From the NCBI GenBank assembly GCA_019429205.1, contig JAHYIT010000011.1:1-64000 (forward strand): DNA of 64,000 nucleotides. Direction: 5' to 3'. The position numbers and the translations under genes were made by a program. The stretch is from Mariniphaga sp. (GTDB lineage Bacteria > Bacteroidota > Bacteroidia > Bacteroidales > Prolixibacteraceae). Below, one piece after another: positions 34,301 through 44,700 of this stretch. Position 1 is the stretch's first letter. The number at the start of each line of letters is the position of its first letter. The notes under the pieces were generated by a model, which did no database searches, was not told the origin of the DNA, and saw only the letters and a program-made list of their open reading frames with translations.

Positions 34301-35631
34301 CTTTCATTTCTCATCCGGTTTATTCCCCCACCCCAGGTACCTACCCACAATTGGTTTTGAGCATCTCGGTGTATGGTGGTAACAAAATTACTGATAAGGC
34401 TGCCGGAGTTTTGTGGGTTATTCAAAAAATAGGTAATTTCACTAAGATTATTCGTCAGTTTATTCAATCCTCCTCCGGCGGTACCAACCCATAAGCTATT
34501 ATTTTCACTGTAAACAGAGTTGATGATATTATGACTGAGTGTGTTCGGACTTGACGGATCACTTTGGAGAGAATAAAAAGGTTTCTGAAATGTGTTGTAA
34601 TAATTAACTCCTCCTTTTTCGGTGCCTATCCAAACATTTCCAAATTCATCGGAAAAAAGTGAGTTTACAAACGGACTATTTAGTGATTCTGCTGAATTCA
34701 TTTGGTCAGTTAAATGGGAAAATGAGCGGGTAGAACGGTCATAATAATTAAGTCCTCCCAATGTACCGACAATGATATTTCCATTGAAGTCTTCGATAAT
34801 ATCCCTGACATAAAGGTGGTTTAAATCATTTTCAACATCCGGATCGTTGCCAAAGAAATTTAGCTGACCGGTTGTTGGATCAAAATGATACAGTCCGGCA
34901 TCTGCCGTGCCCAGCCAGAGTTCATTTTTTGAATCCGGAAACAAAGTCTGGATATTGATTCCGCTAAGCTCATTTTCCAGCTCCTTCCACCCGGGAACAA
35001 CGGATTCATTTTTTAGTGGAATGACAGAAAGTCCCTCAGCGGTAGCAACCATCAAATTATTATTTTCATCCAAAATGAGATCATTAATGCTTTCTGACGG
35101 AAGAAAATTCTCAAAAACCTTATTGCTTGTATAATTCCCATCCTTAATCTTTTGAATTTTCCAAAGCCCGTTACCCGAGGTCGCTACCCATAAAATCCCA
35201 TTTTCGTCATTTAGCAAACTTGTAATGTCGTAATTGCCAAATCCAATCCCCAGCTCTTCCAGTGAAACAAATTTCATTTGTTTATAATGAAAAAGCGCAA
35301 GCCCATTTTCGGTACCCACCCAGATGTTTCCTGATTGATCTTCTGAAAGTGAATGAATAAAATTGCCCGGGAGCTTCTTTTCGTCCTGTTTTTGAAATAT
35401 TTTAAAAGTATATCCGTCAAACCGGCAAAGTCCGTTCCATGTTCCAAACCACATAAAACCTTTGCTGTCTTTTAATATACAATCGATAGTATTTTGAGGC
35501 AGGCCTTCATTAGTTGTCAGGTAATTGATTCGAATGGGGCTATGCGCAGCCGGTAAATCACCTGCCTGGTTTTTATGCGAAACAAAAAAAAGCAGATGAA
35601 TGATAACCAAATATTTAAAAACAGTCTGCAT
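31342..35631 (-). CDS. Hybrid two-component system sensor/regulator (HTCS)
   Basis: A 1429-residue one-chain sensor and regulator. Order: signal peptide; two propellers of Reg_prop repeats (about 35-730, many GT..GGLN and VWIGTE units); Y_Y_Y domain (about 745-805); one membrane helix (WFQILAVLFAAGLVLAYV, about 825); HisKA with FFTNISHEFRTPL (His near 902); HATPase with NLLSNAFKN and GSGIGLAL; REC domain with VSDIMMPVMDG (phospho-Asp near 1225) and TKPF; AraC helix-turn-helix (about 1338-1429, ending FRQCFKEEFGLNPSEYLQKL). The propellers face the periplasm and bind an oligosaccharide. It lies between the GH51/GH43 genes and the large plus-strand hydrolase operon, which are its likely targets. 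Confidence 0.97.
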   Translation of the reverse strand: MQTVFKYLVIIHLLFFVSHKNQAGDLPAAHSPIRINYLTTNEGLPQNTIDCILKDSKGFMWFGTWNGLCRFDGYTFKIFQKQDEKKLPGNFIHSLSEDQSGNIWVGTENGLALFHYKQMKFVSLEELGIGFGNYDITSLLNDENGILWVATSGNGLWKIQKIKDGNYTSNKVFENFLPSESINDLILDENNNLMVATAEGLSVIPLKNESVVPGWKELENELSGINIQTLFPDSKNELWLGTADAGLYHFDPTTGQLNFFGNDPDVENDLNHLYVRDIIEDFNGNIIVGTLGGLNYYDRSTRSFSHLTDQMNSAESLNSPFVNSLFSDEFGNVWIGTEKGGVNYYNTFQKPFYSLQSDPSSPNTLSHNIINSVYSENNSLWVGTAGGGLNKLTNNLSEITYFLNNPQNSGSLISNFVTTIHRDAQNQLWVGTWGGGINRMRNESSNDFERFTNDPANHSSLSNNFVSSIIALDDYNLLVGTNGGFDLFSPATNTFLHVHEKMNEKTAPAVGCLLIDSQNRVWMGTENGLFCFKKNELLDLSGNSESVMYEKFLNNPNDSTSVPGNYIISIFESDDGTIWFGTYGNGICKLAGQDDSAAFITYSEQEGLGNNMAYAIEEDANGNLWISTDNGLSKFNPENETFQNFYRSDGLLSNQFYWSASAKDSNENLYFGGVEGLNFFNPSTINAYPLKPQPVFTEFSIYSQPVAIGEKYHSKIILEKPVCETSEIELSYKDAVFSIEFSALDYFLPEKVKYAYKMEGVDQNWVEVSSDRRFANYTNLSGGEYVFTLKAANSDGIWNESPTTLTINIKPPIWQTTWFQILAVLFAAGLVLAYVHYRIRFLKVQKRKLELLVHKRTQQIEEHKQKLEKQNEKIARQRDEVLELNKKVNLVNQHRLRFFTNISHEFRTPLTLIIDPLESLKGKYKNDKTTIETLSIINRNAQRLLHLINQLLYFRKIETGKLKLNVNKGDFIHYLHGVFESFKDLAEHRKINYQFQCDVINEEIWFDAEKLEDVFYNLLSNAFKNTPVCGSISLEAKLVTNVQENRIQPPFLAISVSDSGHGISKEHLPHIFERFYRGEKNINDTDFSGSGIGLALTSEIVKALHGEIKVESEPDNGSKFTVCIPFTKDRFNAGDINQTALSSEINIMDRVNALSEHIIAKESKYEEEEMVDDKTKPTVLIVDDNFDLRNFLHQALQPDYHVFEAENGQIGFEIACKENPDVIVSDIMMPVMDGIEMCKLIKQDLRTSHIPVVLLTAKGSFHDQEIGYDVGADSYLTKPFSSVLLKSRLRNILVARSKSLSGFLKFKQKQQLLNESIGELDKDFLEKLTKIVEENLEDEHLNISQVATQLNMSHSTLYRKIKALTNLTANEFIRKIRIHYAEQLLLTGQYNISEIMFKIGINSSSYFRQCFKEEFGLNPSEYLQKLKNE

Positions 35632-35772
35632 TCAAAACGGATTACAGTTATGAAAATCTCAGCGTACTAATATATAAAAAAGGTACAAAATACCATTAAA
35701 AAATCAGCTATATTTTTACGCATACCCCAATTTTTGTCGCTGAATTTATTAACATTGTTTGACGAGTTTGTA

Positions 35773-35804
35773 TTGAAGGGGATTTTTAATTCGATTTACT
35801 TTTG
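35773..35804 (+). promoter_or_regulatory. Promoter of the T9SS hydrolase operon
   Basis: TTG (35773-35775), a 21-base spacer and TACTTTTG (35797-35804) fit the Bacteroidota consensus. Transcript start near 35811 leaves a leader of about 220 bases before 36034. Confidence 0.6.
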
Positions 35805-36033
35805 TTGAATGTCTTAATTTGCAACAGATACAAGCATTTCAAAACATTGCTTAAAAATCGCCTGGTCTTAACGGTTAATGTTGATGTAAACTTTGCAGAC
35901 GCTGGAATTGAAGGAAACTGTGAGGTTTGGGAATTGTGGTCGGTAAAAATTCTGAGAGAATTTCACGGGTATTTCAAACAAAGTTTAAATGGCCATTCCA
36001 GTAGCTTAGTCAAAATTATAAAGTAAAAAGCAG
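35805..36033 (+). other. Long leader of the hydrolase operon
   Basis: About 220 bases between the predicted transcript start and the first ATG. A 75-codon frame crosses it but starts within the promoter box and has no protein-like features. No known riboswitch motif is recognised. HTCS binding sites may lie here or upstream (35632-35772), where nothing else is seen. Confidence 0.35.
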
Positions 36034-38862
36034 ATGAATTGTAAATTTCTAACTATACCATTATTACTTTTTCAACTGGCAATTGCAACAGTTTCTGCAC
36101 AAAACCTAAATGAAACTGACAAAATTGAAAGCGCGAGTAACAATTTACAAGCATTTCCTTTTGCTGATCGCACTGTATCATACAATCTTTCAGACAGTGG
36201 TAAATACAAACCCATTATCTGGGGTCTGGATTTGGCCTGGCTCGACCAGGTAAATATTATCAGGGGGATAGCTTATATGGGGAAAGAACGGGTTGATGTT
36301 GTCAGATCATCGTTCATGCCTACCAATTCATTAGTTGGCGACACCGCATTGCAGGGCGATGCATTGATTAATACCCGGAAACGAATAAATATTATAAATA
36401 CCTTTTTAGATCCAACTACTGATGTGGCGCTCAATTCCGACCATCCGTCTGTGGATTCTTATTTTAAAGGAAACGCCCCGCGGTGGGCAGCACTAATCGA
36501 TATTACCACAAAAATGCACCAGGAAGCCGGACGCGAAGTTATTACAGTATCTCCCTTCAATGAACCGGATTACACACAAACAGGCCAGGGAACCATACAG
36601 GATTTTTACAATATCATCATAGAACTGAAAAAGAATTCCCGTTTCGACAGTATTCGAATTTCGGGTGGAAACACATTGAACAACGACCAGGCATTATACT
36701 GGTACAACTTTCTAAATTCTGCCGGTTTGGACGAAGGAAACACACACCAGCTTGCAGGAAGCTTCGATACCTATGCCAACTTCTTTCAGGAAGTAAGAGC
36801 AAACGGCGATCACGCAACAAACGATGAGTTACACAATGTAATGGAAGCCATGGTTGGGGTTGAATATGGCCTGCAAACCGGAATCTGGTGGGGAACTTCA
36901 GAGCTGGCCCGGGGAGAATTTGTAAAAGCCAGCGACGGAAAAAGGCTGGGGTATGCCGAACATCGCGACAACTGGACGGCAGCATCGGTGTACCGTGCTC
37001 CTGATGGGAAGGTACAAGCCTTTATAGGCGGATCAGAACGTCAGGGAGTAACCACCTCCTACCGGTTTATATCTGAAGACAGGGATGTATTTTATGATGG
37101 CTACGGCCCGCAACGTGAATACATAATGGAGTTGCCAGCCGGCGACCCCGACACCTATTGGACGGAAAAGCATACCAACGCAGAAAAGGTAATCAATATC
37201 ACCTGGGGCGACGATATCCAGCCGGTAATCGATGGCAAATATATTTTGGTTAACCGCCACAGCGGAAAAGTGCTGGAAGCAGCCAACGGTTCTTCTGCCA
37301 ATGGTACAAATATTCAACAAAACGCCTTCAATGGTGCAACATACCAGCAGTGGAATGTAAATCCAATTCATCCGCACAATGGTGGAGATTTCAGTTACTT
37401 CACAATTACCGGGGTGCATAGCGGTAAACCATTGGATGTTATCAATGCCTCGCTCGACAATGGCGGCAATGTAATCCTTTGGGAAAAAGGTACGTGGTGG
37501 GACGGAAGACAATCGCTCAACCAGGTTTGGTACCTCGATTATGCTGAAGATAGCTGGTTTTACATCCGAAACCAGTTTAGTGCAAAGTGTTTGGAAGTGG
37601 CAAACAACAGCACTTCAAATGGCGGCAACATCAATCAGTTTGATGTTGATAGCGGTTTCAATCAACAATGGCGCTTTCTCCCCATCGATGCCGCAGTAGA
37701 ATTTACAGCCCCAACCCCGCCAGCAAACCTGATTGCCACAGCAAATGCTGAATCAATCCGGCTAGACTGGACTGCCAGTCCGGAAGAGGATGTTGCGGGA
37801 TATACTATTTTTCGTTCAGCATCAGCCGGTGGACCCTATCATACCATTGCACGAAATGTGAAATCGACTGTTTTTGTTGACAACACCCGTACAGAAACAG
37901 GGCAGCATTTCTATGTTGTTAAGGCTGTCGATAAATCATTGAACAGTTCGGCTTTTTCAGAGGAAGCCGAAGCAACAACCACAGGTGAACCCGACCTGGT
38001 AGCTCATTTCAGATTCAACAACAATACACGCGACAGCAGCATCAACCTGAACCATGGAGCAACACTGGGTGCAATTACTTATGCAGAAGGAAAAGCCGAC
38101 AGCATTTCTATTGATTTGAATGGCCAGGATGCCTTTGTCCAATTGCCGGCTACCGTGGTCAACCAGGAAGAAATTACGGTTACAACCTGGGTTTACTGGA
38201 ATGGCGGCACACCGTGGCAGCGTATTTTTGAGTTCGGAAACAACGAAACGGAGTACATGAACCTGACACCGAAATTGCGCTTTTCCATTAAAAACGGAGG
38301 TGCCGAGCAACGCCTGAATGCCCCTGCCCTGCCTCAAGGAGAGTGGGCCCATGTGGCTGTTATGCTGGGCGAATCGGGTGCACGCCTTTACCTGAACGGA
38401 GAATTGGTGGATGAATCAACAGCTATCGATACACGGCCTGTTGATTTCAAACCGGTTTTAAATTACATCGGTCGCGGAATATTCCAGGTTCCTCTGTTTA
38501 ACGGCAGGATAGATGATTTCAGAATCTACAACTACGAATTATCGGGTGAAGAAGTCTTTAGTTTGTATAACGATATTCAAACCGATGCATCACTTTTAAA
38601 ATTCAATCAGGAATTAAGGTTGCATGTCTATCCTGTTCCTGCAACCGATGTGGTAAAATTTATTTACAATTTTCATAATCAACCTGGCGATATAAAGATA
38701 GAGCTATTTAATGTTTACGGAAATTTGGTGGTACAACAAAACATGGGAAATCAGAAGGAAGGAGAAATCAATGTTTCAAATATTCCGGGAGGGATTTACT
38801 TACTCAAACTTTCTGTTGGACAGGAATTTGCAACTAAAAAAGTTATTGTCAAACATCAATAA
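36034..38862 (+). CDS. Secreted GH-A-like hydrolase with ricin, Fn3, LamG and T9SS modules
   Basis: A 942-residue secreted protein. Signal peptide to about residue 22 (TVSAQ). A TIM-barrel-like domain (about 50-395) has VITVSPFNEPDYTQ with a candidate acid/base Glu near 175 after strand 4, and NDELHNVMEAMVGVEYGLQT with candidate nucleophile Glu; this fits clan GH-A, but I do not assign a family. Then a ricin-type beta-trefoil (about 402-555, three QW-like units ending QQWNV, NQVWYL, QQWRF), Fn3 (about 565-650), LamG-like sandwich (about 660-805) and a T9SS type A tail (YPVPATD...GGIYLLKL...KKVIVK). Ricin and LamG modules likely bind polysaccharide. It is first in a four-gene operon. Confidence 0.85.
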   Translation: MNCKFLTIPLLLFQLAIATVSAQNLNETDKIESASNNLQAFPFADRTVSYNLSDSGKYKPIIWGLDLAWLDQVNIIRGIAYMGKERVDVVRSSFMPTNSLVGDTALQGDALINTRKRINIINTFLDPTTDVALNSDHPSVDSYFKGNAPRWAALIDITTKMHQEAGREVITVSPFNEPDYTQTGQGTIQDFYNIIIELKKNSRFDSIRISGGNTLNNDQALYWYNFLNSAGLDEGNTHQLAGSFDTYANFFQEVRANGDHATNDELHNVMEAMVGVEYGLQTGIWWGTSELARGEFVKASDGKRLGYAEHRDNWTAASVYRAPDGKVQAFIGGSERQGVTTSYRFISEDRDVFYDGYGPQREYIMELPAGDPDTYWTEKHTNAEKVINITWGDDIQPVIDGKYILVNRHSGKVLEAANGSSANGTNIQQNAFNGATYQQWNVNPIHPHNGGDFSYFTITGVHSGKPLDVINASLDNGGNVILWEKGTWWDGRQSLNQVWYLDYAEDSWFYIRNQFSAKCLEVANNSTSNGGNINQFDVDSGFNQQWRFLPIDAAVEFTAPTPPANLIATANAESIRLDWTASPEEDVAGYTIFRSASAGGPYHTIARNVKSTVFVDNTRTETGQHFYVVKAVDKSLNSSAFSEEAEATTTGEPDLVAHFRFNNNTRDSSINLNHGATLGAITYAEGKADSISIDLNGQDAFVQLPATVVNQEEITVTTWVYWNGGTPWQRIFEFGNNETEYMNLTPKLRFSIKNGGAEQRLNAPALPQGEWAHVAVMLGESGARLYLNGELVDESTAIDTRPVDFKPVLNYIGRGIFQVPLFNGRIDDFRIYNYELSGEEVFSLYNDIQTDASLLKFNQELRLHVYPVPATDVVKFIYNFHNQPGDIKIELFNVYGNLVVQQNMGNQKEGEINVSNIPGGIYLLKLSVGQEFATKKVIVKHQ

Positions 38863-38872
38863 AAAGGGAAAA

Positions 38873-41599
38873 ATGAGCCTAACCGGAGCCAGATTAAAAA
38901 ACATTCAGAATATTTTTACCGGAATTTTAACTGTGTTCACTTTTTCATCGCATGCTATTGAAAAGGAGACCATTGAAAGCCTGGTGAATGAAAACCGGGA
39001 GCTTTCGTCTGCCATTGAGTTGCATCTCACATCGGCTGATTCTCCTTTGGTAAACAGTACAGTGAGCCTGAACCATGAAGATGCATGGCTGTTTTTCGAC
39101 AACATCCGGCCACAAAATGTTATTGCCAATCATAAGTCGGGCATTTTAATTAACGGAGAACCATTACTTGTTGGTGGTAACGGACGTGTTGCCATCTACG
39201 GCAACGGAACGGTTGTAATGCCGTTTGGCAATGACTTTAAGCCATTGACTGTTTATTCCGAAGAAGATTTTGGAGGAGATGAACAGCAACTGGAAGTTCA
39301 TACTTACCACAATAACCTCGGCGAATTCGACAATGCGGTTAAGTCGTTTAAACTGAAACGCGGATACATGGCAACTTTTATCAACGGCGCTGATGGAGGT
39401 GGTTACAGCAGGGTTTTCATTGCCGACGAAGAAGACCTGGAATTCAGTGTAATGCCCGAAGAATTGTATGGTACCGTTTCGTTCATCAGGGTATTTAAAC
39501 ACGAATGGGTGAGTAAGAAAGGCTGGTGTGGATGGAATGCAGATGAAATTGAAAAAGCGAATGTTACCTGCTATTACAATTGGAGTGCAGGGGGAAACAC
39601 TACCTCAAATTACGAGTACTCACCAATTCGTCAAAATGGAGGATGGCCTTCGTGGACCGAAATCAATGAAAAACAAAATGTTACCCATCTGCTCGGATTT
39701 AACGAACCCGATCGTCCGGATCAGGCAAATATGACATTCAATCAAATGATTGACCTCTGGCCCGAAATGATGAAATCGGGTCTTCGGGTGGGTTCTCCAG
39801 CCTGGTCGAATCCCTGGGGTGGAAACGGCGGCAATCTGTTCGATTTTATCAACAAATGCGACGAACTGAATTACCGGGTCGATTTTGTGGCACTTCATTG
39901 TTATTGGGGTGGTAAATCGCCCCAAAACTGGTACAACGACCTGAAAAACATTCACGAACAAACCGGGCGGCCCTTATGGATTACCGAATGGAACAACGGA
40001 GCCAACTGGACCAATGAGTGGTGGCCCGATGCAAACCGGGCATACACCGATGCCAATGCCCGGAAACAACTCAATGACCTGAAAGGAATTCTTCAGGTGC
40101 TGGATACAGCCAGCTTTGTTGAACGATATTTTATTTACAACTGGGTGCAAGACTGCAGGGCCATTGTCTTGAATGGCGGATTGACCCTGGCAGGAGAATA
40201 TTATGCTGAAAACAAATCAGCAATAGCCTACAACAGTGAAAAAGAAGTGATTCCCCGGTGGAATTATCAAAAACCGGAACTCGATTACCGGTATTTTTCT
40301 CTGACCAACTCCATACGAGTAAGCTGGACCGACAGTAACGGAGAACTCTCCAGAGAGTATGTTTTGCAAAAAAAAGTAAACAGCGGAGGTTTTGAAACAG
40401 TCTATTCCAGCAATGATGTTTCCAAAACCTTTTATCTCGATCCGATGGATCCCAAAAGCGGAGGTGCAATTTCTTACCGGTTAACAGTAAAAACTGCATC
40501 AGGAGAAACTCTGGAATCAAACGAAGTTTCCTACTTCCAGACTTCAGGAGAAGATGATTTTCAAACAGGGAATTTTGCAGTAACCAGCACGGATATAAAT
40601 ACCACGTTGTATCCTGTGAAATATTCTGCGGCACCATTGGTCCTGCTTGGTATTCCAACCTTTAACAACGATGTTCCGATGACCCAGCGAATCACCGGAA
40701 TTTCAACCACCCAGTTCCGGTTTCATTTTTATCCCTGGTCTTATTTGGGAAATTCGCAGCTTTCCAATCCCGAAATGCTTGCAGCCATGGCTTTACCTGC
40801 CGGCGCTTATGATTTTAGCGGACTAAAAGCAGAGACCAAATCTGTATCCGGAGTAACCCGCGAATGGACATTTATTCCTTTCAGTCAGACATTTGATCAG
40901 GCTCCTGTAGTATTTTGCACAGTTGCCTCCAGTGGAAATTTTTATCCCTTTACGGTTGCAGTCCGAAACGTGAACACAAGTGGATTTGAAATGAGACTGA
41001 AAAGTGAAGAGAATATCACAGCAAACTTAACCGGGGAAACAATCATTTATTTTGCCATTGAACCGGGAAAAGGTGCAATCGATGGTAAGCGAATTACAGT
41101 GGGGAAGAATTACAACGACAGTCGCATCTCTTCTAACCCTGTTCAAATAAAATATGATTCCACCTACACCGAACCTGCTGTTTTTGCAGGCTTGCTAACC
41201 TCCGAAAACAACTTTGCGTCGTCACTGCGCTATTCAAAAACGGGAGACTCCAGGATTGAAATAAGTAAACAGCGTGAATTGTCGGGTGGTGAATCTGAAA
41301 TAAAAGCTGATGATTTTGGCTGGATGATGATGGACATGGCTGCTGATCAGCCCGGCGTGGGGACTGGCGTCAACAAAATGATTATTGAAAAGACGCTGAA
41401 TTTTTATCCCAATCCGGCGCAGGGAACCTTATATTTTTATTTCGACAAACCGACTCTTGTAGAAATTTATGACCTGGCAGGTAACTCTTTACTTAAGTCA
41501 TTCGTATCCTACTCGATGAATATCAGTTCACTCAAGGCCGGAACATATATTCTGAAGTCGGAGGAGGGATTGACGAGTATATTACTCAAATCAGAATAA
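38873..41599 (+). CDS. GH128-like glycoside hydrolase with T9SS tail
   Basis: A 908-residue secreted protein. Start at 38873 lies 10 bases after the previous stop; an in-frame ATG at 38711 lies inside the previous gene and lacks a signal. The hydrolase core (about 215-455) is of the Glyco_hydro_cc/GH128 type: WCGWNADEIEKANVTCYYNW, acid/base Glu in LLGFNEPDRPDQ (about 276), ALHCYWGG and nucleophile Glu in PLWITEWNNG (about 372). Characterised GH128 enzymes cut beta-1,3-glucan. An N-terminal crystallin-like part (about 30-205), an Fn3-like part (480-555), an H-type-lectin-like part (about 560-800) and a T9SS tail (FYPNPAQG...GTYILK) complete it. Confidence 0.85.
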   Translation: MSLTGARLKNIQNIFTGILTVFTFSSHAIEKETIESLVNENRELSSAIELHLTSADSPLVNSTVSLNHEDAWLFFDNIRPQNVIANHKSGILINGEPLLVGGNGRVAIYGNGTVVMPFGNDFKPLTVYSEEDFGGDEQQLEVHTYHNNLGEFDNAVKSFKLKRGYMATFINGADGGGYSRVFIADEEDLEFSVMPEELYGTVSFIRVFKHEWVSKKGWCGWNADEIEKANVTCYYNWSAGGNTTSNYEYSPIRQNGGWPSWTEINEKQNVTHLLGFNEPDRPDQANMTFNQMIDLWPEMMKSGLRVGSPAWSNPWGGNGGNLFDFINKCDELNYRVDFVALHCYWGGKSPQNWYNDLKNIHEQTGRPLWITEWNNGANWTNEWWPDANRAYTDANARKQLNDLKGILQVLDTASFVERYFIYNWVQDCRAIVLNGGLTLAGEYYAENKSAIAYNSEKEVIPRWNYQKPELDYRYFSLTNSIRVSWTDSNGELSREYVLQKKVNSGGFETVYSSNDVSKTFYLDPMDPKSGGAISYRLTVKTASGETLESNEVSYFQTSGEDDFQTGNFAVTSTDINTTLYPVKYSAAPLVLLGIPTFNNDVPMTQRITGISTTQFRFHFYPWSYLGNSQLSNPEMLAAMALPAGAYDFSGLKAETKSVSGVTREWTFIPFSQTFDQAPVVFCTVASSGNFYPFTVAVRNVNTSGFEMRLKSEENITANLTGETIIYFAIEPGKGAIDGKRITVGKNYNDSRISSNPVQIKYDSTYTEPAVFAGLLTSENNFASSLRYSKTGDSRIEISKQRELSGGESEIKADDFGWMMMDMAADQPGVGTGVNKMIIEKTLNFYPNPAQGTLYFYFDKPTLVEIYDLAGNSLLKSFVSYSMNISSLKAGTYILKSEEGLTSILLKSE

Positions 41600-41797
41600 A
41601 AAATTCTAAAATTTTAGTTAGTGAAAGAATTTTAAAAAGGAAACTAAAAAATCAAGCATTTGCCTTATAAAAGTTATAGTTACACTTAAAATGATGAATT
41701 TGTGACCAAAAAAGGTGAAATTGAGCTTTTAGGAGAACTCACCTAAAACTAAATTGCAACTTAGTATTTACTAATAAAACACTTAAATTTAAACGTT

Positions 41798-44700
41798 ATG
41801 CATAAAAATTTACTTTATGGATTCTGGACCATTCTAACGTTTACGGGCATCCTGCTCTCAAGCGCAAGTTTTGGTCAGGCAACTTTAAAACATTCCTACA
41901 CTTTTGAAGAAGGTACCTATGAGGGGACTACCATTTTTGATCAGTCGGGATCATTGGACGGAACCATGGTCGGAAGTGCAATTTCCATTGCTGATGGCAA
42001 ATGTGTTGTCTCCGGTGCAACTTCCAATACAGATGGGTATGTTGTTTTCGATGGTGTTGCACTGAACCTCGCGTCTTACAACGCTGTTTCGCTGGAAGCA
42101 TTTATAGAAACCGGCGAAGTACTCAACACCTCGTACACCATGCTTGCATACTTTGGGAGTACAACCCAGGGGCAAAATTGCTTTTGGATTCAGCCTACAC
42201 GGGCGGCAACTGAAACAAGAATCGAGGCAAATAATGGTTCCACTACCATTACCGCCTTATTGAACGGCTATGAAGTGGATGACGGAGAAAAGCACCACCT
42301 TGTGGCCATTCTTTCACCCGAAGCACTTATTTACTACCTTGATGGTATTGTGATTGCCAGGGCTTCCACTGAGGGCGCGGATTATATCAGCACACTCGGT
42401 ACTGACATTGCCCAGCTTTTTAAAGGCCCGGATGGATGGGCTGATCCAAACTATAACTGCTGGCTGGAAGAATTTAATATCTACGATGGAGTACTTGACC
42501 AGTCTACAATAGCCACGCGTGCCGGTAATTATCTGGGACTCGACATGACGAATGCCTTACTGGATACTGTTTCGTTCAGTGTAGGCTCACTCGATCCCAC
42601 GTTCGATTTCGAAACAGATATTTATGAACTTACTGTACCTTACGGAACAACATCTGTTACTGTATCCGCAACCCCTGAAGTGGGAGGTGCCGGTGTAACA
42701 ATTATTGACGGTTTGGGTACCGAGATTACTGATGGCGTAGTTACGATCGACAAGGATGACGGCAATTTTATCGAAATCGTAGTTACAGCAATCGATCAGG
42801 TGTCTGAAATGTCATATTATGTTGATATCTATCCCACCGACGGAGCTGCAGCAGCAACCCTTGCAAGTATCGATTTGTCGGCTGGTAATTTAACCACCAA
42901 TTTCCATATGGACGAAACTTCCTACGTTGCAATTGTTCCTCCCGGAACTACTTCTGTAGATGTTACAGCAGTGCCAAACTGGGATATGGCAACCGTTGAG
43001 GGTGATGGCACAATTACCCTGGCAGATGGAGTGGGATCAGCTACCATTACCGTTACTTCAGAAGATGGCACAACTGCTATGACCTATACTGTTGAAGTAC
43101 ATGCTTCAATTTTTGAATCAGGAACCGATTATTATCTCGTACACGAATTGAGTAATTTGGTTGCAGCCGAAAGCGGGGCATCATTCAACCAGGCAATTCT
43201 TGCCGATGCGGTTTACCAGGACAATGCACAAATCTGGCAGTTTGTGGAAAGTGGAGTTGACGACCAGTATTACATTCAAAACAAGGCCGGAAATTACATG
43301 TGCCTTTCACGTACTTCGGCCAACATCTGGGACCTGGAGGTTTATCCCGATCTTCCCGAAATAGGCCTCGACAGCGCCCGTTTTATGGTTAATGAATTCG
43401 AACCCGGCAGGTTCAGGATCATTTCAGTAGCAAGACAGCAGGTAAGCGCAACAAATAACATACTGGGACCGAATAATGGTGAGTTGAATTCAGCATTGTT
43501 TAACGACAAATGGCGCAGCGCAGCAAATGATCCGCTGACTGTTTTTAACCTAAAATTCCCGGAAGATGTGGTGTCTGAATATGATCTTCACCTGGCAGAC
43601 CTTACCATTAACGGAGTTACTTTTAAACCTGCATTCAATCCGGCATACATAACCTATTATGCAACTATTCCCCCTAATGTGACTTCTGTTGAAGTTACTG
43701 CTACTCCCCGGGATACGATAACACCACCAACCATAACAGGAACAGGCACAGTCGATGTTTCGGATGATGAAGGAACAATAACAGTCACAGTTACTGCTGC
43801 CGCCGATCCGCAATATACACGTGTATATACCATTCATTACATTTCTGATACTGAACTTACGCTAGCACATTCTTACACTTTTGATGACGGAACAGCTCTG
43901 GATCAGATTGGAAATGCTCACGGAACGGTCCATGGAGGCACTTTTGCCGATTCATCGTTTATTGCAGGCAAAGAAGGCGATTATATCATTCTTCCGGCAG
44001 GAGAAATAGCTATAAATACGTATCCTTCCGTTACGCTCGAAGCTCATGTATTGACTGGTGCAAATCCAGGCTGGACTATGCTGGCTTATTTTGGAGGTTC
44101 ATCGGGAACAAATTCTTACTGGATGTCAATTGCCCGGAATGATAACATTAGCAGAACCGAAATCAATACTGGGGGCTCTGTTTTTGCGAACGGAGTTGAA
44201 CCCGGTGTAGGAGAAATTCACCATTATGTAAGCGTACTTTCAAATGATACCATTTTTTGGTATATAGATGGTAGTTTAGCCGCAAAAACAGCAACTGCTT
44301 CACACAGTATGATTAGCAATATCAGTACAGCTGGCGCCTGGATAGGCTATGGTGGGTACAGCGATCCAACCTGGTTGGGTACTATTTATGAGTTCAACAT
44401 TTATTCCGGCCAGATGGATGCAGCAACTGTGGCAGCACGTGCTCAACAATATTTTGGAGGTATATCCATTGATGCAACCCTGGCTTCGTTAACTGTTGAT
44501 GTTGGTGAATTGATTCCCGCATTCAACCCGGATGTAAAAAACTACTCCGTGATTGTTCCTGAGGGTACAACCACTGTAAATGTTTCTGCTGTTCCAAATG
44601 ATCAAAAGTCAACAGTGGAAGGTACTGGCGCCATTGATGTTTCATCAGGTAGCGGGAGTGCTGCTGTGGTGGTTACTGCAGAAAATGGCTCAACTATAAC

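Noticed and set aside
35802-36026. 74-codon plus-strand frame before the T9SS operon
   Set aside because: It begins inside the -7 promoter box and its translation has no protein-like pattern; treated as leader.
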